From Leptolyngbyaceae cyanobacterium MO_188.B28 (GTDB taxonomy: Bacteria; Cyanobacteriota; Cyanobacteriia; Phormidesmidales; Phormidesmidaceae): DNA of 34,429 nt. Below the pieces are notes generated by a model. The model saw only the letters and a list, made by a program, of their open reading frames with translations. It was not told the DNA's origin and made no database searches. The stretch is from positions 1 through 34,429 of the forward strand of contig JASJDH010000036.1 in NCBI GenBank assembly GCA_030065175.1, in the 5' to 3' direction. Positions 17,770 through 25,611 of this stretch are shown here, in pieces (within the stretch, counting starts at the first letter, position 1; the number at the start of each line of letters is the position of its first letter). Both the position numbers and the translations under genes were made by a program.

Positions 17770-18230
17770 CTAGACAGATAAGGATGCATTGTAATGATGT
17801 ATGAAGCGCCAGGTCGCTCCAATGTGATTTTCTATCTTCTTAGAAAACGATAATGTTTTGCGCACCAGCCTTGATACTCGCTGTGGTAAAGTGCAGTTGA
17901 GCTGCTCAATCTGATTGGTTCGCCCACTTTCTTTGCCCACCGGATGATGTCGTTTACAAGGCAAGACTGTTTCGTAAGCTTCCCAAAGTCGTTGTAGCAA
18001 ACGGCCCACTGGCGGTAGACAGGGGCTATGCCCGCTAGAGGCAATTTTTTTAGCAAAAGCTTGTCAATCAGGCGTTTAGTCGCAGCGCTGATAATTTTGT
18101 TCTGAGGGTCTTTAACAAACTGACGGCCACAGTCATTGCACCTGTGTTTTTGTTTATCGTTGTGACTCCTACCATTCTTGACGAAATGGGAGGAGCAGCA
18201 ATTTGGGCAATTCGGGAGGATAGATGTCAT
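17770..18230 (-). pseudogene. IS1-family transposase remnant
   Basis: The N-terminal part, from ATG 18230, is the InsA-like zinc ribbon (CPNCCSSHFVKNGRSH, then CNDCGRQF) and its helix (LIDKLLLKKLPLAGIA). At about 18025 it jumps to PVYRQWAVCYNDF, which belongs far downstream in IS1 transposases. The first part of the catalytic domain is therefore deleted. A few codons later, at about 17978-17990, a one-base loss moves the frame. The C-terminal part continues as WEAYETVLPCKRHHPVGKESGRTN through RLVRKTLSFSKKIENHIGATWRFIHHYNASL. It cannot encode an active enzyme. Possible ends are GGTAGTCCTAGA near 17763 and, inverted, ggtgtattagtga near 18265, but the match is weak. Confidence 0.85.
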
Positions 18231-18589
18231 GGGGTATTATGGATAGCATTGCTTCACTAATACACCATCTCAACCTGTTGCCTCATCACCCCTCCGTTAG
18301 ATTTCAACAACCTCATCCATACATCTTTAGGGCTACCAATAGGCTCAGATTTCCATCTGAGAGTCATCTAGCTTTTTCTGAGCAGAGACACTTATCGTTT
18401 TAGAGGATGCTTTAAAGGTCCGACTTGCGTGCCATAGGCCACCTACGCCAATTTCGGAAGGGCTTCAAATTCCTAATTCTGCCGTAGTGTTTTCTGCGCG
18501 GCTCAGGTAGCCAAAGACCATCCAGAAGACTATTAAAACACCCTCTCTAATATCACTATTTTCGGCTGTTCAGCATCCTGCACAAGTAA

Positions 18590-18709
18590 TTTGTATTCGC
18601 TTTTGAAGGCAGTTACATTCTAACCCCTAACTTTGAAGGCATTCGTATTCTAACCCCCAACGGCTCTGATCGGAATGTCACCTTTGCCAACAACTCCAAA
18701 CAGACTTAA
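18590..18709 (+). pseudogene. Remnant reading frame with a 10-residue repeat
   Basis: Between stops at 18587 and 18707 the plus strand reads FVFAFEGSYILTPNFEGIRI and then LTPNGSDRNVTFANNSKQT. The repeat FEG-xx-ILTPN comes from two 30-base units, 18602-18631 and 18632-18661, about 80% identical. No start codon is present. It may be the tail of a lost surface protein, or a chance open frame over a tandem repeat. The rest of 18231-18863 shows no gene. Confidence 0.25.
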
Positions 18710-18863
18710 CTTTCCCGATCTCCCACTGCAGATCATCTCAAACTCTAACTGATAACCCCTTGGCGGTCGGTGAGCATTGAGATTGTTATGCCGCGATCGG
18801 ATTTGAAAAAATTTGTTTAATCAAAATTTGGCTTCGACATGCTTAATATCTTGCACCTGGCAC

Positions 18864-19778
18864 TTACATTCTATTAGCATGACGCCACAAGAGACAGTTC
18901 TTTTGAAAATTCGAAACTTGCTCTGCCATCGTTTTTAAAGTGCTGTCTGGCAGCGAAGACTTACAATAGTAGGGTCGTTTTGGATATCGTGTTGTGTAGT
19001 CAAAGAATACAGCAAAGCGGTCTGTGGCCGAGGGAACTTTGCCACGATGAAATAGGGTTGCTGTATCCATAAATATCATGGTTCCAGAAGGCCCTAAGCA
19101 TGACTTCCATTCCTTCTCAGATAAACTTTTACTCATCAAAGAATCATTAATATAGCCGTATCTATATCCGGTTTTCTTGACAACCGATGCAGTAATTTCC
19201 TTTGGAATATACTGTAGCGGACCATAAGTATCATTGGAAATATCATTCAGATAGATGATAACTTTGAAGCTGCGATAGTCTTCCATATCGAGATGCCATA
19301 GCTTTGACTTCTTTGGCAAGGTATTAGTAAAGTCTCGATGAAAATACATTCCGTGATAGGCGATCGGTAGCCCTAAATAATTCTCAGCAATTTTCAGCAA
19401 TCTTTCATTTAGCCCCAAGAGAAATATTTCAGGATATTGAACGACTTGGGAAGGCGTCGCCAGCATGTAGGGTTGACTACATTTTTCTAAGTTAGTTGGC
19501 AAAATTAATGATTGTTTTAGTTTGGCAGCTTGGGTCAGGAAAATAGATGCTAATGATACATCAAATGCGTCGAGAGAAGTAATAAAAACTCCCTCCTCAC
19601 GGAGATGACTTACTAAATCCAAATCCTTAGCATCCAGCGTTGGTAAATACTCAAAATGATTCATGAGCCGCTTCTGATACATTCGATCGATACCTTTTCG
19701 AAGTATGGGCAAGTCTTCAACATGACGTCGGCTATAGTTAATGACTTGCTTGAAACGTTTGGAAATTTGTTTCATCAT
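18864..19778 (-). CDS. Fe(II)/2-oxoglutarate dioxygenase, PhyH-like (paralogue)
   Basis: A 304-residue paralogue of the protein at 14429-15388. The triad is H162-x-D164 (KLWHLDMEDYRS) and H244 (LFHRGKVP), with R254 ten residues on as the likely 2-oxoglutarate ligand. Shared segments run from LREEGVFITSLDAFDVS through VQYPEIFLLGLNERLLKIAENYLGLPIAYHGMYFHRD to RFAVFFDYTTRYPKRPYYC. The N-terminal 45 residues differ from the other copy. The two have diverged a good deal but both keep every expected catalytic residue, so both are probably active, perhaps on different substrates. The gene sits alone between a remnant ORF and a decayed glycosidase gene; AAGG precedes the start ATGATG. Confidence 0.85.
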   Translation of the reverse strand: MMKQISKRFKQVINYSRRHVEDLPILRKGIDRMYQKRLMNHFEYLPTLDAKDLDLVSHLREEGVFITSLDAFDVSLASIFLTQAAKLKQSLILPTNLEKCSQPYMLATPSQVVQYPEIFLLGLNERLLKIAENYLGLPIAYHGMYFHRDFTNTLPKKSKLWHLDMEDYRSFKVIIYLNDISNDTYGPLQYIPKEITASVVKKTGYRYGYINDSLMSKSLSEKEWKSCLGPSGTMIFMDTATLFHRGKVPSATDRFAVFFDYTTRYPKRPYYCKSSLPDSTLKTMAEQVSNFQKNCLLWRHANRM

Positions 19779-19961
19779 GCTTAGCCTTATAGAAGTAGGA
19801 AGCGGACATAAGTAGTAAATTCACCCTATGAAATAGCACTCACATCCAAATGCATCTAAGCGGACAATCTAGATAAAATTTATCTCAAGACAACGCCAAA
19901 AATTAAACTCAATAACGAAAATTGTGGCATTACATCCTTGCGTTCAAAAGCGTGGTTGATT

Positions 19962-20102
19962 ATGTCCAAACGCAGCAAGGATGAACAGACCGCCACATCC
20001 GTTGCAATGATAGAGTTAGGATACCCTGACTTGAATGCAGTACTACAATTACAAACTTATAGGAAATCTGTCTATGACAGATATGTACCTAAGAACATTT
20101 AG
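19962..20102 (+). CDS. Possible small protein of 46 residues
   Basis: An open frame from ATG 19962 encodes MSKRSKDEQTATSVAMIELG and ends VYDRYVPKNI. No Shine-Dalgarno or known family is seen. It overlaps an imperfect inverted repeat (ATCCTTGCGTT near 19934 and AACGCAGCAAGGAT near 19969). It may well be chance. The rest of 19779-20287 has no other candidate. Confidence 0.15.
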   Translation: MSKRSKDEQTATSVAMIELGYPDLNAVLQLQTYRKSVYDRYVPKNI

Positions 20103-20160
20103 TTTAGGTTTTGGCCCACCACCATGGGGTTTGGTCGCAAAATCACTCATTTCACGCAAC

Positions 20161-20194
20161 AAATCGCTCATTTTACGCAACAAATGAGCGATTT
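20161..20194. repeat. Perfect 13-bp hairpin with direct-repeat flank
   Basis: AAATCGCTCATTT (20161-20173) and AAATGAGCGATTT (20182-20194) pair across an 8-base loop. A diverged direct copy of the left arm plus loop, AAATCACTCATTTCACGCAA, lies just before, at 20140-20159. It is downstream of the decayed glycosidase gene and could have been its terminator, though no T-run follows on that strand. Confidence 0.55.
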
Positions 20195-20287
20195 TCCTTC
20201 TATATTGATTTTACCTCATCCAACTGGGAACCGCTATATTTTACGTCTCTTAAAAATAGCCTGAAATAAGCATTTATCGCCATCGAT

Positions 20288-21477
20288 TTAAGTTGGTGCT
20301 AATTCAATCAGTAGGGGATGATCAGGTATCTTAAGCTTGAGGCGCTTGGGATTGACATATCGATTAATAGGAGCGACAGAATGGATTGGTTGGTAAGTCA
20401 CTGCTTGTTTGATTGAAGTATTTAGGATTAGAGTTACCTCACGTTCTGGAACAGTAATGTCTGTTTTCTTTCTAGAATTAAAACTGCGAACTTGCCAGAG
20501 AATAAGATAGGATGTTCCATCCTGTTTTTGCAGCAGGGTATGATGTATATGATGTGGCGTCACCGCTGAACCCATAGTCTAATGAGCCCAATGGCGATGC
20601 AACACTGGCTACAGCGTTAGGATCCCTCAAAAGCATAATTAGATTTCTTAGCGCAATGAAGGCGGTTTTAGGAGAACCATCGTTGCGCAATAACCCAAAG
20701 TGGAATTTCGCCTGATCGTTATCTGGATTTGGCTTAATATCAATGAGTTCGTAGCTGTATGTGCGCTCAACATCCCGATTGAAATATTCTAGAAATAATC
20801 GAGGTAAATACTTCCTAGAACTTCCTTCAGATACGCCGCTATAATTTCCAAAAATCGCATTGTGATAACCGCACTCGGTTGTAATAGCGCGTTGGGAGCC
20901 GCACATAATATGAACCGCAGGAATCCATGGATCATTCAGGTTATGACTGGGTTCTCCCATTAATGGAGGTGTATAATTCGGCTTGAAATTCACGCACTCC
21001 ATGGGGAAAGGTTTGCCCTTGATAGGTGAACTCTGGGTGAATATCCCATTTGTTAGGCCCCTCTATTGCTTCAACTAAGTCAGCCATTACCTTGGCGATG
21101 TCTACTGCCTTAGCAGGCGTCAGGCGGCCGCGTGGATCGATAATCAGAGTTGATTTGATGTTCAGCCTGGCTAGGTCCTTAAACTTTTGCTGCGTCTCTA
21201 TATCTTTGGGCGTTACCCGATCGCGTATGTGGTGAATTCCTAGTTCTGTTAGCCGAGGCTTAATGATGTCGCTATAGTGTCGATAGTCTGTATCTCGATA
21301 GTTAAGATGCACCACAACCCCAATAGAATCAATGAAGGCGTTTGTACTTCTAGCTTCCTCTGCTTGCGTTTATCCTGGCGATGTTAAGGAAGTGGCGCAA
21401 GCAAACAGCACAGTGCAAATCAGTGTCAAGATATACAATGAATAGCACTTTTTCCAGAACTTGAGATAGTTATTCAT
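20288..21477 (-). pseudogene. Decayed secreted glycosidase, paralogue of the RTX glycosidase
   Basis: Pieces in three frames together match the central domain of the protein at 25612-28188. From ATG 21477 there is a signal peptide (MNNYLKFWKK...LICTVLFACA), then a TAA stop at 21372-21370. The same frame continues as NAFIDSIGVVVHLNYRDTDY and HHIRDRVTPKD. Near 20950-20990 about 50 residues present in the paralogue are missing, and the frame changes into SHNLNDPWIPAVH and ITTECGYHNA. Near 20575-20590 the frame shifts again to LLQKQDGTSYLILWQVR and ends with IPDHPLLIELAPT. The paralogue's EGPNETD, likely the acid/base glutamate, reads EGPNKWD here. With a nonsense codon, a deletion and another frameshift the gene is dead. 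It never had the carbohydrate-binding or RTX parts. Confidence 0.85.
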
Positions 21478-21496
21478 TCAAGTTTAGATTAGGTAT

Positions 21497-22645
21497 TCAC
21501 CGTATTTTTCCATCTAATGCTGTTTGGTAGACGGTTTTGATTTGCTGTGCGATTACTGGCCAAGCGTAATGTTCCTGAACATAAGCTTTACAGGCTTGGC
21601 TGCTGGGCAGTTGACGATGACCAGATAGAACCTCCTCAATGCCCTGAGCAAGCTGCTCAGTAGAAACCCCCTCAAATACGAGGTCTTTAGAGAAGGGCCG
21701 CAGAATTTCAGGAATACCCCCTATGGGCGTACCTAGAACGGGGGTGCCAGCAGCGAGGGACTCGATGACAATCAGGCCAAATCCTTCCAAAGCAACGGTA
21801 GGCACAACCGAAAAATTTGCAGCTCTGTACGCCTGCACCAGATTTTGATCGGGGATATATCCTAATAAGCGGACATGATCACCCAGTCCTAATTCATCAA
21901 TTTGCGCTTGCAGAGTTGACCTCAGTGAGCCTTTGCCAGCAATCAGTAACAAAACTTCTGGGTGATGCGTTCGCACTTTCTCAACGGCTGAGATCAAATT
22001 CTCCAGCCCCATACGTCGAGCCAAACGTCGCACGGCAAAGATAATAGGTCGGTCTTGAGGCCAATCTAATATTGCCCTTGCCTCAGTGCGAGATAGGATA
22101 GTTTCAAACCTCTCAGTGTCTACCCCTCCGGGTACTATGTGGATACGCTCGAACGGCGCTCCATACTCTTGGTGCAGAATATCGCGGAAGGCTTTAGAAA
22201 GGACAATAAAGTCAGTTGCTCGCTGATAGACTGCCTGCTCCAGTAATTTTTTTAGCCGAGTGGTGATGTTTTTGTTGCCCGCCACGCTGCTTTCTAGAGC
22301 CCAGGGCCCATGAAAATGCATCACCATTGGTCGCTGGATCAACCGATCCAGTATCGGCAGGGTATACACAGCGAAGTGAGAAACAATTAAAGGGTAATTC
22401 TCCTCAGCCAGTAGCTGGCGAACAGACTGCTGCACGCCTCGCCATCGTTGCCAGAGAGGAGACTGAGTGGGAGCGAAAGCTTGTACCTGACTACGGGAAT
22501 CGGATGCGACATTGCTTGAGCCCGCAACGAGTCCCTGTATCTCCACGCCTGCCTCTGGCAGGTGGCGGATGCAGTCATAAAAAACACGATTAAGTCCCCC
22601 CGCCTGTTCTGGGAACCAACCCATACCTATCTGTAGTGTTTTCAT
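21497..22645 (-). CDS. Family-4 glycosyltransferase
   Basis: A 382-residue GT4. The N-terminal domain has MGWFPEQAGGLNRVFYDCIRHL (acceptor side) and VMHFHGPWALES. The C-terminal domain has IHIVPGGVDTERF, IIFAVRRLARRMGLENLI, LLIAGKGSL, VRLLGYIPD, and the donor E-x7-E motif in EGFGLIVIESLAAGTPVLG. These are the hallmarks of GT-B retaining enzymes acting in the cytoplasm. Sugar specificity cannot be read. It is downstream of the Wzy-like gene by 74 bases, the third gene of the run 25329 to 21497, and is followed by the decayed glycosidase. Confidence 0.9.
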   Translation of the reverse strand: MKTLQIGMGWFPEQAGGLNRVFYDCIRHLPEAGVEIQGLVAGSSNVASDSRSQVQAFAPTQSPLWQRWRGVQQSVRQLLAEENYPLIVSHFAVYTLPILDRLIQRPMVMHFHGPWALESSVAGNKNITTRLKKLLEQAVYQRATDFIVLSKAFRDILHQEYGAPFERIHIVPGGVDTERFETILSRTEARAILDWPQDRPIIFAVRRLARRMGLENLISAVEKVRTHHPEVLLLIAGKGSLRSTLQAQIDELGLGDHVRLLGYIPDQNLVQAYRAANFSVVPTVALEGFGLIVIESLAAGTPVLGTPIGGIPEILRPFSKDLVFEGVSTEQLAQGIEEVLSGHRQLPSSQACKAYVQEHYAWPVIAQQIKTVYQTALDGKIR

Positions 22646-22719
22646 AAAATGAGTTTGCGCATCGACTTAAACATTTCCTGGAGGCATGGTTTTTCTGCCC
22701 TGAAACCAAATGCATTGCC

Positions 22720-24135
22720 TCAAACTCTTTTGAGACTGGCGGTTCGTTGATAAAAGGCGTAATTATTAGCCGCCATACCAATGCCAAGAAACCCCCAAAC
22801 AACCATGGCGAAGGAGTTCATCGTCACAGGATTGAACCCGAGCTGCACTAGAAAACTGCCTAGAGCAATGGCGCGAGCAGCACTGGCAAAGGCATCGGAG
22901 CGTTCATTGGAGCCCTGTAACAATCTGGTGAAAAGCAGACCTATTCCAGTCAAATAAGCAATGGCGGCAAACCAGCCCAGAGAAAAAATTATCAGCAGCA
23001 GTCCGTTATCATAGGGACCAATACGACTTGCCGTAGGAGGCAACTGAGTTCCCAATCCTCGCCCCAGAAATTCAACCAGAGCGGCTCCGATCAGTTCAGA
23101 TAGCCCCCCCAATCTGGCTTGGTAGCTAACATCTTCTGTTGGATCAGAAAAAGATTGAAATCGATCGCCAATCACGGAAGAAAAGGGTTCCACAGTCGCT
23201 AAGGGCAACACCAACATGACTACAGCCAAAATACTAACGACTAGGCGCACCTGAAGCCTTAGTTTGATGGAGGGTAAGAAAATCAACAGGGTTACAAACC
23301 AGCCTAACCAGGCAGCACGCGCAATGGTTAACAGGAAGGAGAGGTAGCCGAATGCAGCAGCCAAGAAACGCAAAACACCCTTGTGAACGAATAATAGCAG
23401 TAAACCTGCGATCATAACTGCACCGAATGTCTGCGGAATCATCATTGTGCTCCACACTCGAATCCCGAGGGGTTCAGCCACTCCATAGGTAGTATGAACT
23501 TCAGTGGTTAGCCAGAATTTATCCCACGCAGGCGCTGTCAAATATTGCCAAACTCCATAGCCCCCCATCACCAGCACGCCCCAGAGGAAAGTTTGCTGGA
23601 TGCTCTGGCGATAGTTGGGGTACTCTCGCCAATGAACATATAAATGGAAACTGAAAAAGATCGGACCTATCCATCCAAAAAAGTCAAGCACAGCTACGTT
23701 TAGTGGGTTTTGAATTGCCCCAATGGCAAAGCCATAACACACGCTTACAATGCATAGGATAAAGGGTAACCCATGCTGGTTAAGGCATCTGGGAAGATAT
23801 CTCACAAAAGTGGCGGCGCAGATTAAAGTCACCAGCTTGGGTGTTAGAATCCAGGGCCCATAGGTGTAATGGCCGCTTTGATAATCAATTAAGCGGCGGA
23901 TAAGGGGGCCGAGAAACCATAACCACCAGGTAAACCCCACATAGAAAACGGGATATCGGCGATACAGATATACACCGACAGCGATCGCTCCAAGGGGAAA
24001 GAGGGGAACCAGGATGCGGCCAGCGCCAACCAGGAAACATAACGCCAGAAAAATGGAGAATCCCAATATTGCATTCCAAGCAGGTTTCGTTTGTTGGAAA
24101 TCTTTTTTCAGTTGGCCAAGCGTTAGCAGTACCAC
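22720..24135 (-). CDS. O-antigen ligase/polymerase-like membrane protein (Wzy_C type)
   Basis: A 471-residue protein with about ten to twelve hydrophobic helices spread over its length. A typical large outer loop (QYLTAPAWDKFWLTTEVHTT to RVWSTMMIPQTFG) precedes the Wzy_C signature LTIARAAWLGWFVTLLIFLP, and a second outer loop (residues about 325-375) follows. Such proteins join polysaccharide repeat units or move a glycan onto an acceptor at the outer face of the membrane. Wzy and ligases cannot be told apart by sequence. The start is GTG 24135, with AGGGGG five to ten bases ahead of it inside the end of the previous gene. The gap to that gene is only nine bases, so translation is likely coupled. 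Confidence 0.85.
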   Translation of the reverse strand: MVLLTLGQLKKDFQQTKPAWNAILGFSIFLALCFLVGAGRILVPLFPLGAIAVGVYLYRRYPVFYVGFTWWLWFLGPLIRRLIDYQSGHYTYGPWILTPKLVTLICAATFVRYLPRCLNQHGLPFILCIVSVCYGFAIGAIQNPLNVAVLDFFGWIGPIFFSFHLYVHWREYPNYRQSIQQTFLWGVLVMGGYGVWQYLTAPAWDKFWLTTEVHTTYGVAEPLGIRVWSTMMIPQTFGAVMIAGLLLLFVHKGVLRFLAAAFGYLSFLLTIARAAWLGWFVTLLIFLPSIKLRLQVRLVVSILAVVMLVLPLATVEPFSSVIGDRFQSFSDPTEDVSYQARLGGLSELIGAALVEFLGRGLGTQLPPTASRIGPYDNGLLLIIFSLGWFAAIAYLTGIGLLFTRLLQGSNERSDAFASAARAIALGSFLVQLGFNPVTMNSFAMVVWGFLGIGMAANNYAFYQRTASLKRV

Positions 24136-24144
24136 GGTTCCCCC

Positions 24145-25329
24145 TCATGCGGTATGACTGTGAGGTTGACGATTTTGCTTCTTTCGCTGGAGTGCGTCTT
24201 CATAAAAGGCCAGGGTATTGTGAGCAATGCGGGTCCAACTATACTTTTGGGCAGTGGCGTAAGCATTGTGGCGCAGTTGATCGAGATAGGCGCGATCGCA
24301 AATCAGCCGCTCTACCGCCTTTTCAATCGCCTCACTATCACGGGGAGGGACGACGATCGCATCCTGCCCATCTCGGACAATCGTCATTGGCCCTGGCGTC
24401 GCGGTTGTGACGGGAGCCAGCCCACAGGCCATCGCCTCAACTAGGGCCATGCCAAACCCTTCTGATGTGCTGGGCAAAATTTTAATCTGATGCCCTTTTA
24501 GAAGGGTCGGCAGGGTTTCATGCTTGTAGCGCGGTATAACTGTGACGCGATCGCGCACGCCAGGATCAAAGTCAGCATAAATCGCATTGGGATCAGGACA
24601 TTCTCGGCACTCTGTTCCCAAAAAACTGACTTGCGCCTGCGGATATCGAACCAGAATTCTATTCAATGCGGGTGAGCCATAGCGCACACCCTTGCGGGGA
24701 ATATATGTACTCACTTGAGCAATGCGAATCGTCTCATCATCTGCGATTGGCGTAGGCTCAAAGGGCAAATTCAAAAAGGCCTCTGGGATTCCATTGGCGA
24801 TCATCCGCATTTGTTCAGAGCGAACCCCAAGGCTATCAACTGCATAGTCTGCAGCACGATGACTCAGCAACAAGACCAAATCAGCAGTCCGGAGGGAGTT
24901 GGCTTCCTCCCAAAGTTTGAAGCTGCCGCGATAAAGCGGGTACTTCCAACTCAGAGAACGGTTTCCGCATTTGACATCCTCCAAAAATTCAAGGTGTTCA
25001 ATATGTCGGAGACCATGGTCGCGCGCCACTAAAACAGGCCGACGTTCGCCAAAACGCTGGAGTATTCTCGCCCATGCCCAAGTATCTCCAGTAGACGCAT
25101 CGACCACGTCCACGGCGTGTTTGTTAGACAGACTCCAGATATGGTGAGCGACAAATTCTGGAAACAAAACTGTCTTAGCCAACCCAGGCAGCCATTTAGG
25201 GAGGTCGTCAAACGAGTAATACTGCACCTGATGGCCTAGCTTTTGATACTCTTGGCCAAGGTTCCAGATCACCCCCGCAGCGCCTGCATTGGGATTAAAC
25301 TCATAATGAACCGTGAGTAGAATATTCAG
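24145..25329 (-). CDS. Family-4 glycosyltransferase with probable CTG start
   Basis: A GT4 with a C-terminal donor domain: RIAQVSTYIPRKGVRYGSPA, VTVIPRYKHETLPTLL, and E-x7-E in SEGFGMALVEAMACGLAPVTT. The first standard start codon is GTG 25272, but that would cut off the N-terminal strand and glycine loop. Upstream in the same frame are the residues NILLTVHYEFNPNAGAAG, which match a GT4 N-terminus well. They are preceded by CTG at 25329-25327 with AGGGA seven bases before it. I therefore place the start at CTG (394 residues). CTG initiation is rare, so a mutation of ATG that lowers expression is also possible. The next gene begins nine bases after its stop. Confidence 0.8.
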   Translation of the reverse strand: MNILLTVHYEFNPNAGAAGVIWNLGQEYQKLGHQVQYYSFDDLPKWLPGLAKTVLFPEFVAHHIWSLSNKHAVDVVDASTGDTWAWARILQRFGERRPVLVARDHGLRHIEHLEFLEDVKCGNRSLSWKYPLYRGSFKLWEEANSLRTADLVLLLSHRAADYAVDSLGVRSEQMRMIANGIPEAFLNLPFEPTPIADDETIRIAQVSTYIPRKGVRYGSPALNRILVRYPQAQVSFLGTECRECPDPNAIYADFDPGVRDRVTVIPRYKHETLPTLLKGHQIKILPSTSEGFGMALVEAMACGLAPVTTATPGPMTIVRDGQDAIVVPPRDSEAIEKAVERLICDRAYLDQLRHNAYATAQKYSWTRIAHNTLAFYEDALQRKKQNRQPHSHTA

Positions 25330-25535
25330 AGAATGTCCCTTATTTGATAAATCTACACTTAATATTTCCTCACCTAGTCAGGATGAACCGGATATTCTCT
25401 AGGGCGTCTTCGTGAAACTGAAACTTCAATCAGGTTTCAAATTCTTGAGGAGCCGCCGCCCAATTTCATTTCATTGCCGAATGATTCATCAGCATTGTCG
25501 CAATTTTGCAAATAATTTCTGCAGATATAACAAAA

Positions 25536-25565
25536 CGTAGAGACGTTGCATGCAACGTCTCTACG
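25536..25565. repeat. Perfect 30-bp palindrome
   Basis: The half CGTAGAGACGTTGCA (25536-25550) is followed at once by its exact complement (25551-25565). This type of palindrome, with GAGACGTTGCATGCAACGTCTC at its centre, is to my knowledge dispersed in many cyanobacterial genomes. It lies between the RTX glycosidase gene and the CTG-start glycosyltransferase. The rest of 25330-25611 has no gene. Confidence 0.9.
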
Positions 25566-25611
25566 AACAAATTATCAGGCTTTTTCGAATCGTTTTTTAG
25601 ATGGAAATTAG

